Shown one piece after another: positions 1 through 8,900 of a DNA stretch of 43,091 nucleotides (position 1 is its first letter; every line of letters starts with the position of its first letter). The notes under the pieces were generated by a model. It worked only from the letters and a program-made list of their open reading frames with translations, searched no databases and was not told where the DNA came from. The translations under genes and the position numbers were made by a program. The DNA is from JAFDVL01 sp043736395 (GTDB lineage: Bacteria > Acidobacteriota > Blastocatellia > RBC074), in contig JAYTCQ010000232.1 of NCBI GenBank assembly GCA_043736395.1, forward strand, positions 1 through 43,091, read 5' to 3'.

Positions 1-57
1 CAACTCTTCCTGCTCTTCCGCTGTCAACGTCTTGATGTATTTCGTAGGTGTTTTCAT
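1..57 (-). CDS. IS630-like transposase, N-terminal 19 residues only
   Basis: An ATG at 57 reads leftward out of the window and gives 19 codons beginning MKTPTKYIKTLTAEEQEEL. The identical start occurs at 43035 on the plus strand. The N-terminal style (a short basic lead, then an acidic helix before the DNA-binding domain) and the TA-bounded IS end fit IS630-family transposases, but the catalytic DDE domain is not in the window. The family assignment is therefore an inference from the start and the insertion site. Confidence 0.6.
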   Translation of the reverse strand, partial: MKTPTKYIKTLTAEEQEEL

Positions 58-98
58 ACTCTACTGATTCTACCTCAAAATTTTTAGTGAGGTGCTTA
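1..98 (-). mobile_element. Left boundary copy of an IS630-like element (partial)
   Basis: These 98 bases are the exact reverse complement of 42994-43091. They hold the transposase start (57 to 1) and about 40 bp of upstream IS end. The shared sequence stops at a TA dinucleotide (97-98), and the sequences diverge immediately after it on both sides. IS630/Tc1-mariner elements insert at and duplicate TA, so the boundary fits that family. The rest of the IS lies outside the window. The IS has inserted into a small membrane-protein gene (see 70-186). Confidence 0.8.
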
Positions 99-186
99 AA
101 AGGGCGTGAATCAGACTTCCACCTACTCCGCCAACAAACCCTAATAGCCAAAGAACTAAAACAATCGCTAAAACAGTCCACAACAT
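70..186 (-). pseudogene. lmo0937-family small membrane protein gene truncated by IS insertion
   Basis: An ATG at 186, preceded by a strong GGAGG ribosome binding site, opens a frame starting MLWTVLAIVLVLWLLG and continuing through a glycine-rich turn to SLIHALL. This matches the small (about 48 residue) lmo0937-type single- or double-pass membrane proteins, which begin MLWTI and have the same turn. After about 29 codons the frame enters the IS (base 98) and ends on an IS-encoded stop at 70, giving 38 residues. The second half of the native protein is missing. A sigma-54-like promoter lies at 262-277, about 65 bp upstream of the start. The gene is too short for routine ORF calling. Confidence is high that it is a real, broken gene and moderate for the family name. 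Confidence 0.75.
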
Positions 187-261
187 ATAAATATCCTCCA
201 GAAATACGGGGCTTGCCCGCAAAGATTAATTTGCTACCAATTTCCAGTGCGATTTGGTAAA

Positions 262-277
262 TGCAATTTACGTACCT
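262..277 (-). promoter_or_regulatory. Sigma-54-like promoter facing the IS-disrupted lmo0937 gene
   Basis: The minus strand reads AGGTACGTAAATTGCA: GG and GC dinucleotides exactly 12 bp apart and a consensus TTGCA at -12. The -24 element is GGT instead of GGC, so it is weaker than most others here. The predicted start is near 251, giving a 65-nt leader before the ATG at 186. Confidence 0.5.
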
Positions 278-484
278 AGCCATTTTTTGCTATCTCTTAT
301 AACCCTTTTGATTCAATTTTTCTTAAAAGTGTATTCGGTTAATTCGCTTTTCCAGCCATTATTTCTTTTACTTCTGCATTACTCAAATTCAAAGTGTACG
401 ATTTGATTACACAACCTCTACTAATACTGGCTACTCCTTACATAACCCTTAGTAAATAAATGGCTTATCCTTGGTAATAAGTTT
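278..484. other. Intergenic region between divergent sigma-54-like promoters
   Basis: No convincing gene. A minus-strand frame of about 31 codons without a standard start ends near 341 (LSNAEVKEIMAGKAN then stop) and may be a remnant. An imperfectly conserved palindrome GTGTA-N9-TACAC lies at 394-412, about 90 bp upstream of the promoter at 485. It could be an activator site, but I did not find it repeated upstream of the other promoters. Confidence 0.3.
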
Positions 485-500
485 TGGCCTACTGATTGCA
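485..500 (+). promoter_or_regulatory. Sigma-54 promoter of the DUF883/holin-like operon
   Basis: TGGCCTACTGATTGCA has TGGC at -24 and TTGCA at -12, with GG-to-GC spacing of exactly 12. The predicted start is near 511, 47 nt before the ATG at 558. It would drive the four small membrane-protein genes from 558 to 2200. Confidence 0.75.
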
Positions 501-557
501 ACCAAACTTTCGAAACTATTTTATGACAAAAGTTAATGCAGTTAGGAAGTATGAGTT

Positions 558-911
558 ATGGAAAAATTAGAAAGAACTAGCGACAACGTTATGTTTTTAT
601 ATGTTGGTGAGAAACCCGAAAAACCCAAGTCAAGGTTTAATATTTTCACCAAAAACGTTGCTTCTAAAATTCAAAAATTTACCAGGATATTACGTGTTCA
701 AACTGGAAAATCGCCAACATCACCTTTAAAAGAAGTTGGAGCGCAAACTGCGGACTTTTTAGATAAATCTGCCAATTATATTCAAGACCTGGAACCGCAA
801 AAATTACGGGATGAGGTGGAAGATCAAGTCCGCCAAAATCCGTCAAAGAGTTTATTTATTGCTGGTGCGACAGGATTATTTTTAGGTGCAGTCTTTACCA
901 GGAGAAAATAA
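558..911 (+). CDS. DUF883 (YqjD/ElaB-like) membrane-anchored stress protein
   Basis: 117 residues. The N-terminal half is basic and the middle (about 55-90) is an amphipathic helix. The last 30 residues follow the DUF883 pattern: a QNPSKSLFIAGATGLFLGAV glycine-zipper membrane segment closed by RRK. In enterobacteria, members of this family are stationary-phase inner-membrane proteins that bind ribosomes. AGGAAG lies about 8 nt before the ATG. It is the first gene of a four-gene operon and is immediately followed by the YqjE-like gene, the same order as yqjD-yqjE in enterobacteria. The protein at 37984-38343 is a paralogue with the same C-terminal segment. The family is clear; the ribosome role is inferred from relatives. 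Confidence 0.8.
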   Translation: MEKLERTSDNVMFLYVGEKPEKPKSRFNIFTKNVASKIQKFTRILRVQTGKSPTSPLKEVGAQTADFLDKSANYIQDLEPQKLRDEVEDQVRQNPSKSLFIAGATGLFLGAVFTRRK

Positions 912-1277
912 GTGCAAGTTATCGAAGGTTCTTCAAATACAAGTAATTTAACTTCGTCATCCAAGTTATCAGTGAGTGAATTACTGGGTGAAGTTGCTGA
1001 GCACTCTGTGGCTTTAGCCAAAAGTGAATTGGAGCTGGTGACTGTCCAGATTTTCGAGAAAGTTAAAAGCTATAAGAGTGGGACGATTAAACTTATATCC
1101 GGCGTCATGCTGCTATTTTTAAGTTTAATTATGTTGAGTCTGGGATTGATAAATTATCTTTCTCAGTATCTGGGGCTAACAACTTCGGCCTTAATTTATG
1201 GCGCCGTGATATTGGTGACGGGCGGCTTATTTATCTGGATAGGATTAAAGGAATTCACTTCATCTGATCCTGAATAA
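912..1277 (+). CDS. Phage holin superfamily 3_6 / YqjE-like membrane protein
   Basis: 121 residues, starting at a GTG directly abutting the stop of the previous gene. An AGGAG about 8 nt upstream, inside that gene's end, supports the start and suggests translational coupling. Residues about 15-50 form an amphipathic helix (SVSELLGEVAEHSVALAKSE). Two hydrophobic segments follow at about 55-80 and 88-110. This is the layout of the YqjE / holin-X family, small inner-membrane proteins usually found next to DUF883 and DUF3618 genes, as here. The name holin reflects fold similarity; there is no prophage context. Confidence 0.8.
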   Translation: MQVIEGSSNTSNLTSSSKLSVSELLGEVAEHSVALAKSELELVTVQIFEKVKSYKSGTIKLISGVMLLFLSLIMLSLGLINYLSQYLGLTTSALIYGAVILVTGGLFIWIGLKEFTSSDPE

Positions 1278-1329
1278 AATATTAGATACAATATTTAACT
1301 TATCAACCTAACTAACAGAAGATAAAACA

Positions 1330-1785
1330 ATGAATACATCTTTAGCACAAACAGTTGATCACATTACAACAGAGCGAGACCCAGAGGAAATTCGACAAGA
1401 TATTTCACTGCACAAAGCTGCTATTTCAAGCACTATCAGTCGTCTTGATGATCGCTTTCAGGAAGCTGTTGACTGGCGCACGCATGCTGCCGCTCATCCA
1501 TTTGTAGCGATTGGAATCGCCACTGGCGCGGGCTTGCTGGTGGCCAATCTATTTAAGCGCAAGGCTTCTCCACAAGATCGAATTATGGATGCCCTGGCGG
1601 ATGGCGCTGAGACTATTTTCGATCAGGCGCAGAGCCGTTTTGGTACGTTGTTAGATTCTGCCACACCGAAAAAGAACGTGGTGCAAGGCGCATTAATTAC
1701 TCTCGCAGTAAAGGCTGTTACTAGTTATTTGAGCGATAAATCAAGTTCAAATACTTCTAATTCAAATATCCAAACTCAATTATAG
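1330..1785 (+). CDS. DUF3618 domain membrane protein
   Basis: 151 residues. An N-terminal DUF3618 signature (DPEEIRQDISLHKAAISSTI, then a conserved LDDR) is followed by a membrane segment at about 55-75 (HPFVAIGIATGAGLLVANLF) closed by a basic KRK anchor. DUF3618 proteins sit with DUF883 and holin-like YqjE proteins in stress-type operons, which matches the neighbours. The C-terminal 70 residues form a predicted amphipathic helix and a Ser/Asn-rich tail. The gene lies 52 bp after the previous one with no intervening terminator, so cotranscription is likely. Molecular function is unknown. Confidence 0.75.
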   Translation: MNTSLAQTVDHITTERDPEEIRQDISLHKAAISSTISRLDDRFQEAVDWRTHAAAHPFVAIGIATGAGLLVANLFKRKASPQDRIMDALADGAETIFDQAQSRFGTLLDSATPKKNVVQGALITLAVKAVTSYLSDKSSSNTSNSNIQTQL

Positions 1786-1798
1786 GAGAAAAAACATT

Positions 1799-2200
1799 AT
1801 GGAAACGAAACCTACAACACAGGAACAAAATAAAAATATTGGTTTAACTGGTTCGACTTCAGGGTCGGCTGCTTCTCAGGCTTATTCTGCTGCCGAACAA
1901 AAAGGCTCTGAAATCAAAGATCAAATTGTGAATAAAGGCAGCGAATTAGTTGATTCAGCCAAACAAACAGCCACTGAGGCGTACGATAAAACGAATCAGG
2001 CAATCACCGAAAATTATCAGAAGGCGATGGATTATGGTCGTGAAAATCCTGCCACGATGTCATTGATTGCACTGGGTGCAGGAATCGGAATTGGACTTTT
2101 ATTGTCTAATTCTTATTCGTCCCGCTCACGGGCCAGCCGTCTGGTGCCGCCAGTAATGGACGCCTTAACCACCCTGGCTTATGACATTTTTAAACGATAA
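1799..2200 (+). CDS. DUF883-like glycine-zipper membrane protein
   Basis: 133 residues preceded by AGGAGAAAA. The N-terminal 70 residues are hydrophilic and Ala/Gln/Lys-rich, resembling late-embryogenesis-like or ElaB-type helices (EQKGSEIKDQIVNKGSELVD). A glycine-zipper membrane segment lies at about 85-105 (NPATMSLIALGAGIGIGLLL). About 25 residues follow it, unlike classic DUF883 proteins, which end at the membrane segment. It is the last gene of the operon and is followed at once by an intrinsic terminator. A membrane-anchored stress protein is the best reading; the exact family is less certain than for the gene at 558. Confidence 0.65.
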   Translation: METKPTTQEQNKNIGLTGSTSGSAASQAYSAAEQKGSEIKDQIVNKGSELVDSAKQTATEAYDKTNQAITENYQKAMDYGRENPATMSLIALGAGIGIGLLLSNSYSSRSRASRLVPPVMDALTTLAYDIFKR

Positions 2201-2214
2201 AAAATAGTAGAGCC

Positions 2215-2247
2215 GAAAAAAGCAGTTAGCAATAACTGCTTTTTTTA
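2215..2247 (+). terminator. Intrinsic terminator of the DUF883 operon
   Basis: Stem AGCAGTTA (2221-2228), loop GCAA, stem TAACTGCT, then a run of T from 2241. An A-run precedes the stem, so it may work in both directions. Confidence 0.85.
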
Positions 2248-2276
2248 TTTTATGAATCTCATTTGTCTCTGACTTC

Positions 2277-2399
2277 GTGACAGTAGCCCGCGCATCAGCA
2301 GGGGCTGCTTTTGATAAGGTGTCCAGATGGCCGGAATAGGACACATTATCGAGGCTGCCCTTGCTGATGCGCGGGCTACCTACTGTCACGGCGCACACA
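2277..2399. repeat. 123-bp imperfect palindrome (intergenic hairpin element)
   Basis: The whole stretch folds on itself. The outer arms share GTGACAGTAG and AGCCCGCGCATCAGCA with a 3-4 nt insertion in the right arm. The inner arms are GATAAGGTGTCC (2313-2324) and GGACACATTATC (2339-2350), matching 11 of 12. It is more GC-rich than its surroundings and non-coding, which suggests a mobile hairpin (MITE- or REP-like) insertion between the terminator and the DUF2383 gene. Confidence 0.75.
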
Positions 2400-2416
2400 A
2401 CGATATAAGGCTTACC

Positions 2417-2875
2417 ATGAACAACACAACCGCCAACCCAAATGAAGTAATTCAAGTTCTCAATGATCTGATTGAAATTTGTCGCGATGGTCAGCAAGGA
2501 TTTTCCGACGCGTCTGAAAATATCAGTCAGGTAAATTGGAAAAAATTCTGTTTAGAACAAAGCCAGCATCGCGCAAACTATGCTGGCGAGTTGCAGCAGT
2601 TAGTGCAAGGTTTAGGTGGACAGCCGGAGACTACCGGCAGTACTACCGGATCAATTCATCGCGCCTGGATTAATTTGAAGGCCGGACTCGGTGGAGGTGA
2701 TGAAGCTATCATGTCCGCGTGTGAAACAGGTGAAGATGCCGCTGTGAACTTATATAAAAAAGCTTTAGAAAAAGATTTGCCGAGCGATGTTCAGGAAACG
2801 GTATCGCAACAATATCGGGCTATTCAACTTTCGTACAATAAGGTGAAATCTATGCGGGATAATTATGTAGCGTAG
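2417..2875 (+). CDS. PA2169-family (DUF2383) four-helix-bundle protein
   Basis: 152 residues from the ATG at 2417. An in-frame upstream ATG at 2327 would place 30 codons inside the palindrome and is rejected. An AAGG lies a few bases before the chosen start. The sequence NEVIQVLNDLIEICRDGQQGF near the N terminus, the repeated helical pattern and the C-terminal YRAIQLSYNKVKSMRD match the PA2169 / DUF2383 family, a ferritin-like four-helix bundle of about 150 residues without a known catalytic activity. Family members appear in stress contexts, as here. No sigma-54-like promoter is visible upstream, unlike most neighbours. Confidence 0.8.
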   Translation: MNNTTANPNEVIQVLNDLIEICRDGQQGFSDASENISQVNWKKFCLEQSQHRANYAGELQQLVQGLGGQPETTGSTTGSIHRAWINLKAGLGGGDEAIMSACETGEDAAVNLYKKALEKDLPSDVQETVSQQYRAIQLSYNKVKSMRDNYVA

Positions 2876-2885
2876 GCGGCGAACG

Positions 2886-2946
2886 TTAAGAGTTACGCGT
2901 TGACGCGTATACGTTTTTCTAAAATTCGTACACGCGTAACTCTTAA
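2886..2946. terminator. Hairpin between convergent genes
   Basis: TTAAGAGTTACGCGT (2886-2900) pairs perfectly with ACGCGTAACTCTTAA (2932-2946). The loop holds a short T-run. It lies between the converging DUF2383 gene and the giant kinase and overlaps the kinase stop codon. It is probably a bidirectional terminator. Confidence 0.6.
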
Positions 2947-5900
2947 GGCTCTACCTTATTTCTCTGACGATTTTGAGTCAGGCTCACAATGACCATAATT
3001 AATTCTGCTAATTCTACTGGTTTGGCGACATGCATTTGAAAGCCTGCATTCAATGCTTGGAGGCGGTCTTCGGGACGCGCTAATGCGGTCAAGGCTACGG
3101 CTGGAAGGCGCTGCGAACGCGCCGCGCCACGCTGATTTTCAAGAGCGCGAATCTTGCCTATCACTTCATAACCGTCTTCGTCTGGCATGGCGACATCACA
3201 GATAAAAATATCAAATTCATGAGCTGCTAAAAATTCCCGGGCTGCCATGCCGGTATCAGCAACTGTCACTGTCGCCCCTTGTTCTTTCAAGGTAGCGGCC
3301 ACCATTAGTCGGGCCTCTTCCTGATCATCCAGAACCAGCACGTGAACGCCGTCGAGACGTGGTAAATCTTTCAGCGGAATAACCCCTGAATCGTTATAAA
3401 CTTCAGAAATAGCAGGAATCGGAGTTGACTGCTCGGCAAACTGAGTTACATGCAGTGGTAAGGTGACAATGAAGGTTGCTCCCATGCCCACGCCTGCGCT
3501 TTGAACCTCTATTTTCCCGCCGTGTAATTCAACGAGTTGCTTCACGAGTGCCAGACCAAGGCCTAGCCCACCGTGTCGTCGTGTGCGCGCCATGTCATCC
3601 TGGCTGAAGCGATCAAAGACAGATGATAAAAATTCCGGCTTAATCCCCTGCCCGGAATCTTTGATAATGATATGAATATGCTCTTCACTAAATTCAGTCT
3701 TTAATTCAACCCGACCACCTTCCGGCGTAAATTTAATGGCATTCTGGAGCAGGTTCCAAATGATTTGTTGCAATCGAGAGCTGTCCCCAATGATGTTCTG
3801 CAATTTATGTTCAATTTGGGTAATTAGTTTGATTCGTTTCGCCTGAGCCGCCGGACGCACCACTGTCAGGGCATCTTCGATCATCAGATGCAAATCAACG
3901 GGGATGGTTTCAATCTTGAGTTTCCCGCTGATGATGCGGGCCGTGTCCAGCAAGTCTTCAATTAGTTTCTGCTGCATGCGGGCGCTGCGTTCAATAATCT
4001 CCGTGTGATTTGTGACTTTGTCAGCGTCATGCGGATTCAAACGAAGAATATGCGTATAGCCGAGAATCGCGTTCAACGGATTACGCAGTTCGTGTGAGAC
4101 CACCGCCAGGAATTCGTCTTTGGCACGATTATGGCTTTCGGCAATTTCACGCAGATGCTGTTCTTCAACGAGCAAGTGTTCACGCGCGGCTTCAAACTGT
4201 TTTTGTTGCGTAATATCAAGGGTCGAACCGGCTAGCCGGATGGCGCGAAGAAAGCCGCCAACCTCAGCAAAATGAGCGCGCCCCTGCACCGACACCCAAC
4301 GTTCAGTTCCATCTGGCCAGATCGTTCGATGTTCAAATTTAAGTAATCCATTGCCTTCTGGGTTAATAGCGTCGCGAATTGCTGCCCGCCAGTCTGGTAA
4401 ATCTTCAGGATGAATAATCTCGCTATTAATAAATTCAGGTGTAATCACGATCTCCGATGAAATCCCATGAATCCTGTAATTTCGCCGCGACCAGTAAGAT
4501 TCTCCGGTAATTAAATTCGCATCCCAGATGCCAAGTTGCGTCGCGCTTACTGCCAGCTCCAGCCGTTCTTCGGAGTCGCGTAATTTTAACGCCGCATCTT
4601 TATTGACGGTAATATCCGTCGAAGTACCGAACCATTTCTGGATGTTGCCCTGGCTGTCACGACTAGGTTCGCTTTTGACTAAAAACCAGTGATATTCCTT
4701 GGTTTTCTGATTGCGCATCCGCGCTTCGAATTCAAAGCCTTTGCCCTCGGCAAAAGCTTTGCGCCACTCTTCATTCATCAAAACGCGGTCATCGGGATGA
4801 ATCACTTCGTTAACGATTTCGGGTGTATCAGTGGCTGCCAAATCCAGTCCGGAAAATTCCGTCCATTGTTCGTTCACAAATTCCATCACACCGCCTGCGC
4901 CAGTAACCCAGACGATTTGCGGGACGGCGTTGGCGAGCGTGCGAAATTCGGCTTCGCTTTTTTGTAAGGATTCTTCCGATTTTTTACGTTCGGTGATGTT
5001 ATTAAAAACAATGGCGACGCGGTTGCTGGATTCATCGCCGATGCGCGAGGCATACACATCAAACCAGCGGTTCATTGATTCGGCGTAATTTTGGAAACGA
5101 ATTGGTTCGCCCGTCAGCACAACTTTGCCATAGGCTTCAAACCAAAGTTCTTCGAGGTCGGGAATGAGTTCGCGGGCAGTTTTGCCGATTGCATCTTTGA
5201 GTCCGGTGAGACGTTCCATCGCCGGATTTGCCTGCACGAAACGATAATCAATCGGCTTTTGATTTTCATCGAAAATCATTTCGATGATGCAGAAACCTTC
5301 GTCAATCGAATCGAAAATAGCGCGGAATTTTTCTTCCGATTCGCGCAAACGGTTTTCCGCCTGTTTTTTCTCAGTCAAATCACGGAACAATTTAGCAAAG
5401 CCGCGCAGGTTTCCGGTTTCATCGCGCAAGGCAATCATTTCGCCGAAACCATAAAAACGCGAATCGTCTTTACGAAGATGCCAACGCTCATCACGGGCTT
5501 GTCCCTTTTCTTTGGCAATGGCAATTTCCTTTTCGGGAATCTTATTTATTTGGTCTTCCGGCGTAAAAATAAGGGCGACTGATTGGCCGATAATTTCCTT
5601 TTCCGTCCAGCCTAAAATCTGCTCCGCCCCTGTATTCCAATGCGTAATTCGCATTTCTTTATCAATAAAGATGATCGCGTAATCTTTGGCGTTTTCCGTC
5701 AGCAGACGAAAGCGTTCTTCTTCATCACGCAATCGTTGTTCCGCTATCTTGCGTTCGGTGATGTCGCGGATATTGCATTGAATGACGGTTTCATCGCCTT
5801 CAGCGTAACCATTGCTAACGAATTCTACGTTGATGCGTCGCCCGGACTTGGTTTCGAGCGGCAGGTCTTCATAACGGATATATTTCTTTTCCTGCAATTC

Positions 5901-8900
5901 CTGCACAGCGGCTTTGCTCTTTTCGATGTCCTTGAACAGACCGATTTCCCAGAGTTCCTTGCCGATCAATTCAGCGGGTGAGTAACCCAGCAACTCGGCG
6001 ATGTAAGGATTGGCATCAACGATGCGGGCAGTGTCGGGATTCAGGATGAGGATGCCGTCTTTCGCCGACTCGAACAAGCGACGAAAACGCTCTTCCGAAA
6101 TCCGCAGTTTTTCTTCGGCGCGGGCGCGTTCAATGCGCGTGTAGATGCGGGCGGCGATTTCGGTCAGCAGCTCGACTTCGGATTCGCTCCAGATGCCGGA
6201 CTTATCGCGCATCGCACAGAGGCAGAAACGCCAGCGTCCGTCGCTGACATACGGCGCGGTTAGGAGAGCGCGGATGCCGAGTGCGTCGAAACGGGCGGCG
6301 GCTTCTGGTTCGCGCATTGCGCCCGTGTCGTTGATGACGATGGCGCGTCCAGCGAGCATTTCGGCGCGTTCTTCGGCGGAATGAAAATCTTTCATCGGAT
6401 AAACGCCCGCCAGATTAACCGCGCCAGCCGCGTGTTGATCGTGAACGACGTGCGCCGTGTCCATCGCTTCGTTGATTTCGACAAACGAGCAATTGGTCAA
6501 ATTCAAATACGCGGCAATGCGTTCGCCCGCCACACGCAAAATTTCGTCGGCGTTTAACAGCGGCGCGAAATCCTTATGCAAATCGGCGAGAAAAGCGAGA
6601 TTTCGTTCGCGTTGAATGCGCTCGGTGATGTCGAGGTTTGTTCCGATAACCCATTCCGGCTGTCCGTCATCGTTCAGGCGGACGGTTTCGACGGCTTGAA
6701 CGTAGCGAATCGCGCCGTCGTCATTACGCCGGATTCGGAATTCGCGGGAGCTTTGTCCGCCCTGACGCACCGTTTCCTGCAATAATTCTTCTTGTCGTGA
6801 CAGTTCCTCAGCTAAGACGGATTCGCTCCACGCGGTATAAGGAACAATTCCGCCCTCGGTCGGCGCGATGCCGTAAATGCGAAACATCCGGGCATCCCAG
6901 CGAATTTGATTGGTGATGACATTCCATTCCCAAATACCGACCGCCGTCGCTTCGGTCGCTAACCGCATTCGTTCTTCGTTCTCGCGCACTTCATCTGCCG
7001 CTTTTTTACGTTCGGTAACGTCGAGCGCGATGCCGAGAATCTCTTCGGCTGTGCCGTTTTCGTCGCGCTTGAAAACGCGGTCGCGGCTGCGGAACCAACG
7101 CCACTCGCCCGATTTGTGCTGCATCCGATACTCGAACTCGAAAATTTTGCCGTTGGATGTTTGACTTAGCTGCCGGAAATGTTTTTGCGCCGACTTTGCA
7201 TCTTCCGGGTGCATAAAAGTTCGCAGAAAATCCGGCTGTTTATCTCTTACTTCGTCAAACGAATAACCCAAAACCGTCGCCGCCTGATCGGTCAGATAAG
7301 TCGGGATGCCTGTTTTCAGATTGAAGGTGTAAATCACGCTTGGCGCGGTTTCGATAATATTTTGCGTGAACCGTTGATTTTCACGCAGTTCAATTTCCGC
7401 GAGTTTACGTTTCGTGATGTCAATGTCCACGCCGACGAGCCGCGCCGGTTCGCCCTTGTCGTCGTAAAAGACGCGCCCTTTGCCGATCACCCAGCGAATC
7501 GTGCCGTCGCCTTTGAGCATCCGAAATTCGCATTCGTAATCGCCGTCCTTGAGCGCGGCGTTGATGCGCTGCTGCAGCATCTCGCGGTCGAGCGGATGGA
7601 TAAGTTTGATGAATCCCTCAAACGAATTCTCGAATGCCTCGGCGGGCATCGCGGCGGATTGTTCGGTTTCTTTTGTCCAGTTTATCTCGCCCGTTTTGAT
7701 ATTCCAGTCGAACGCGCCGATGTTTGCGCCCGTCATCGCCAGATTCAGGCGTTCTTCCGATACACGCAGTAATTCTTCCGCCGCTTTGCGCGCCGTAATG
7801 TCCCGCGCCGCTAAGATGCCGCGCACGGGCCGCGGCGGATTCGTCGTGCGGTCGAAGAAAATTTGTTTGCGGACGCTGAGCCAGCGGACTTCGCCGTTTT
7901 TCCAGACGATGCGATGCTCGCGGGCAAACCAACCTTCGCCGTCGGGATTTAATGATTCAGCAATAATTGGCGCGAGTTCTTTGGCATCGTCAGGATGAAA
8001 AGTCGCGTGAACCGTTTCGCGCGGGACGGTGATTTCCTCTTCGCCCAAACCAAAAAGTTTTGCAGCTTCTTTGGAAAGATGATTCGTGTGGTTCGTGTAA
8101 TCAATTTCGCAGATCGCAAATTCGGCAACTTCGATGCCGAGTTTTAAGCGTGCTTCCGAGGAGCGCAGTTTTTCTTCTGCCTGTTTACGCTCGGTGATGT
8201 CATTACTGACAACAAAAAGGCAAGGTTGCCCCTTGACTGTAATCCGGTCGGCATTGAGCAAATGGATGAGGATTTCACCACTTCTCGTCCGCCACTTCAC
8301 TTCGAAATCGTGGACGTAACCATCACGGTTTAGTAGTTCCCGCAACGCCACTCGTTGCGCAGGGTCAGCGTAAAAATCGAATTCAGCCGGCGAACGACCA
8401 ATGATGTTTTCACGCGCGACGCCGAATAATTCACAAGATGCCTTGTTAACGTCTATATATTTAACTTCCGCCTCAGAAACAATTGACATAAAAGCGGAAC
8501 TTTTATGAAAGGCGGCGAAAAATCGGGCTTCGCTTTCGGCGAGCAGTTGATGCTGACTGGCCAGTTCACGCTGAACGGCGACTTTTTCAATCGCGCGATG
8601 GATGGTGTGACGCAATTGCTCAGCAGTAATTCGGCCTTTGGCTAAGTAATCCTGCGCGCCGCTTTTGAGAGCTTTCACGGCCAGCGATTCATCACCGGCG
8701 CCGGTCATCATGACGACTGGCAAGGTCGGTAGAAGCGGGTCAGGATTGAGCATGGCAAGCAGCGTGATCCCGTCAATATCAGGCAACTGATAATCCAGCA
8801 AAACACAATCAGGAGATTGCTTAGAACAGAGTTCAAGGCCTGCTGCGCCCATCTCCGCTTCAAAAAATGAATAAGTAACCTCGTCGTCTTTCTGTAAAAA

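Noticed and set aside
912..1277. Holin-like gene as a sign of a prophage
   Set aside because: The family match is to YqjE-type stress proteins next to DUF883 and DUF3618 genes; no other phage genes are present.
2327..2416. Upstream extension of the DUF2383 protein by 30 residues
   Set aside because: The extension is encoded by the palindromic element, and family homology starts at the later ATG with its own ribosome binding site.
4689..8319. Many plus-strand frames of 60-197 codons opposite the giant kinase
   Set aside because: They are antisense shadows of a continuous 2008-codon frame with complete PAS, GAF and kinase motifs; none has a recognisable domain or ribosome binding site.
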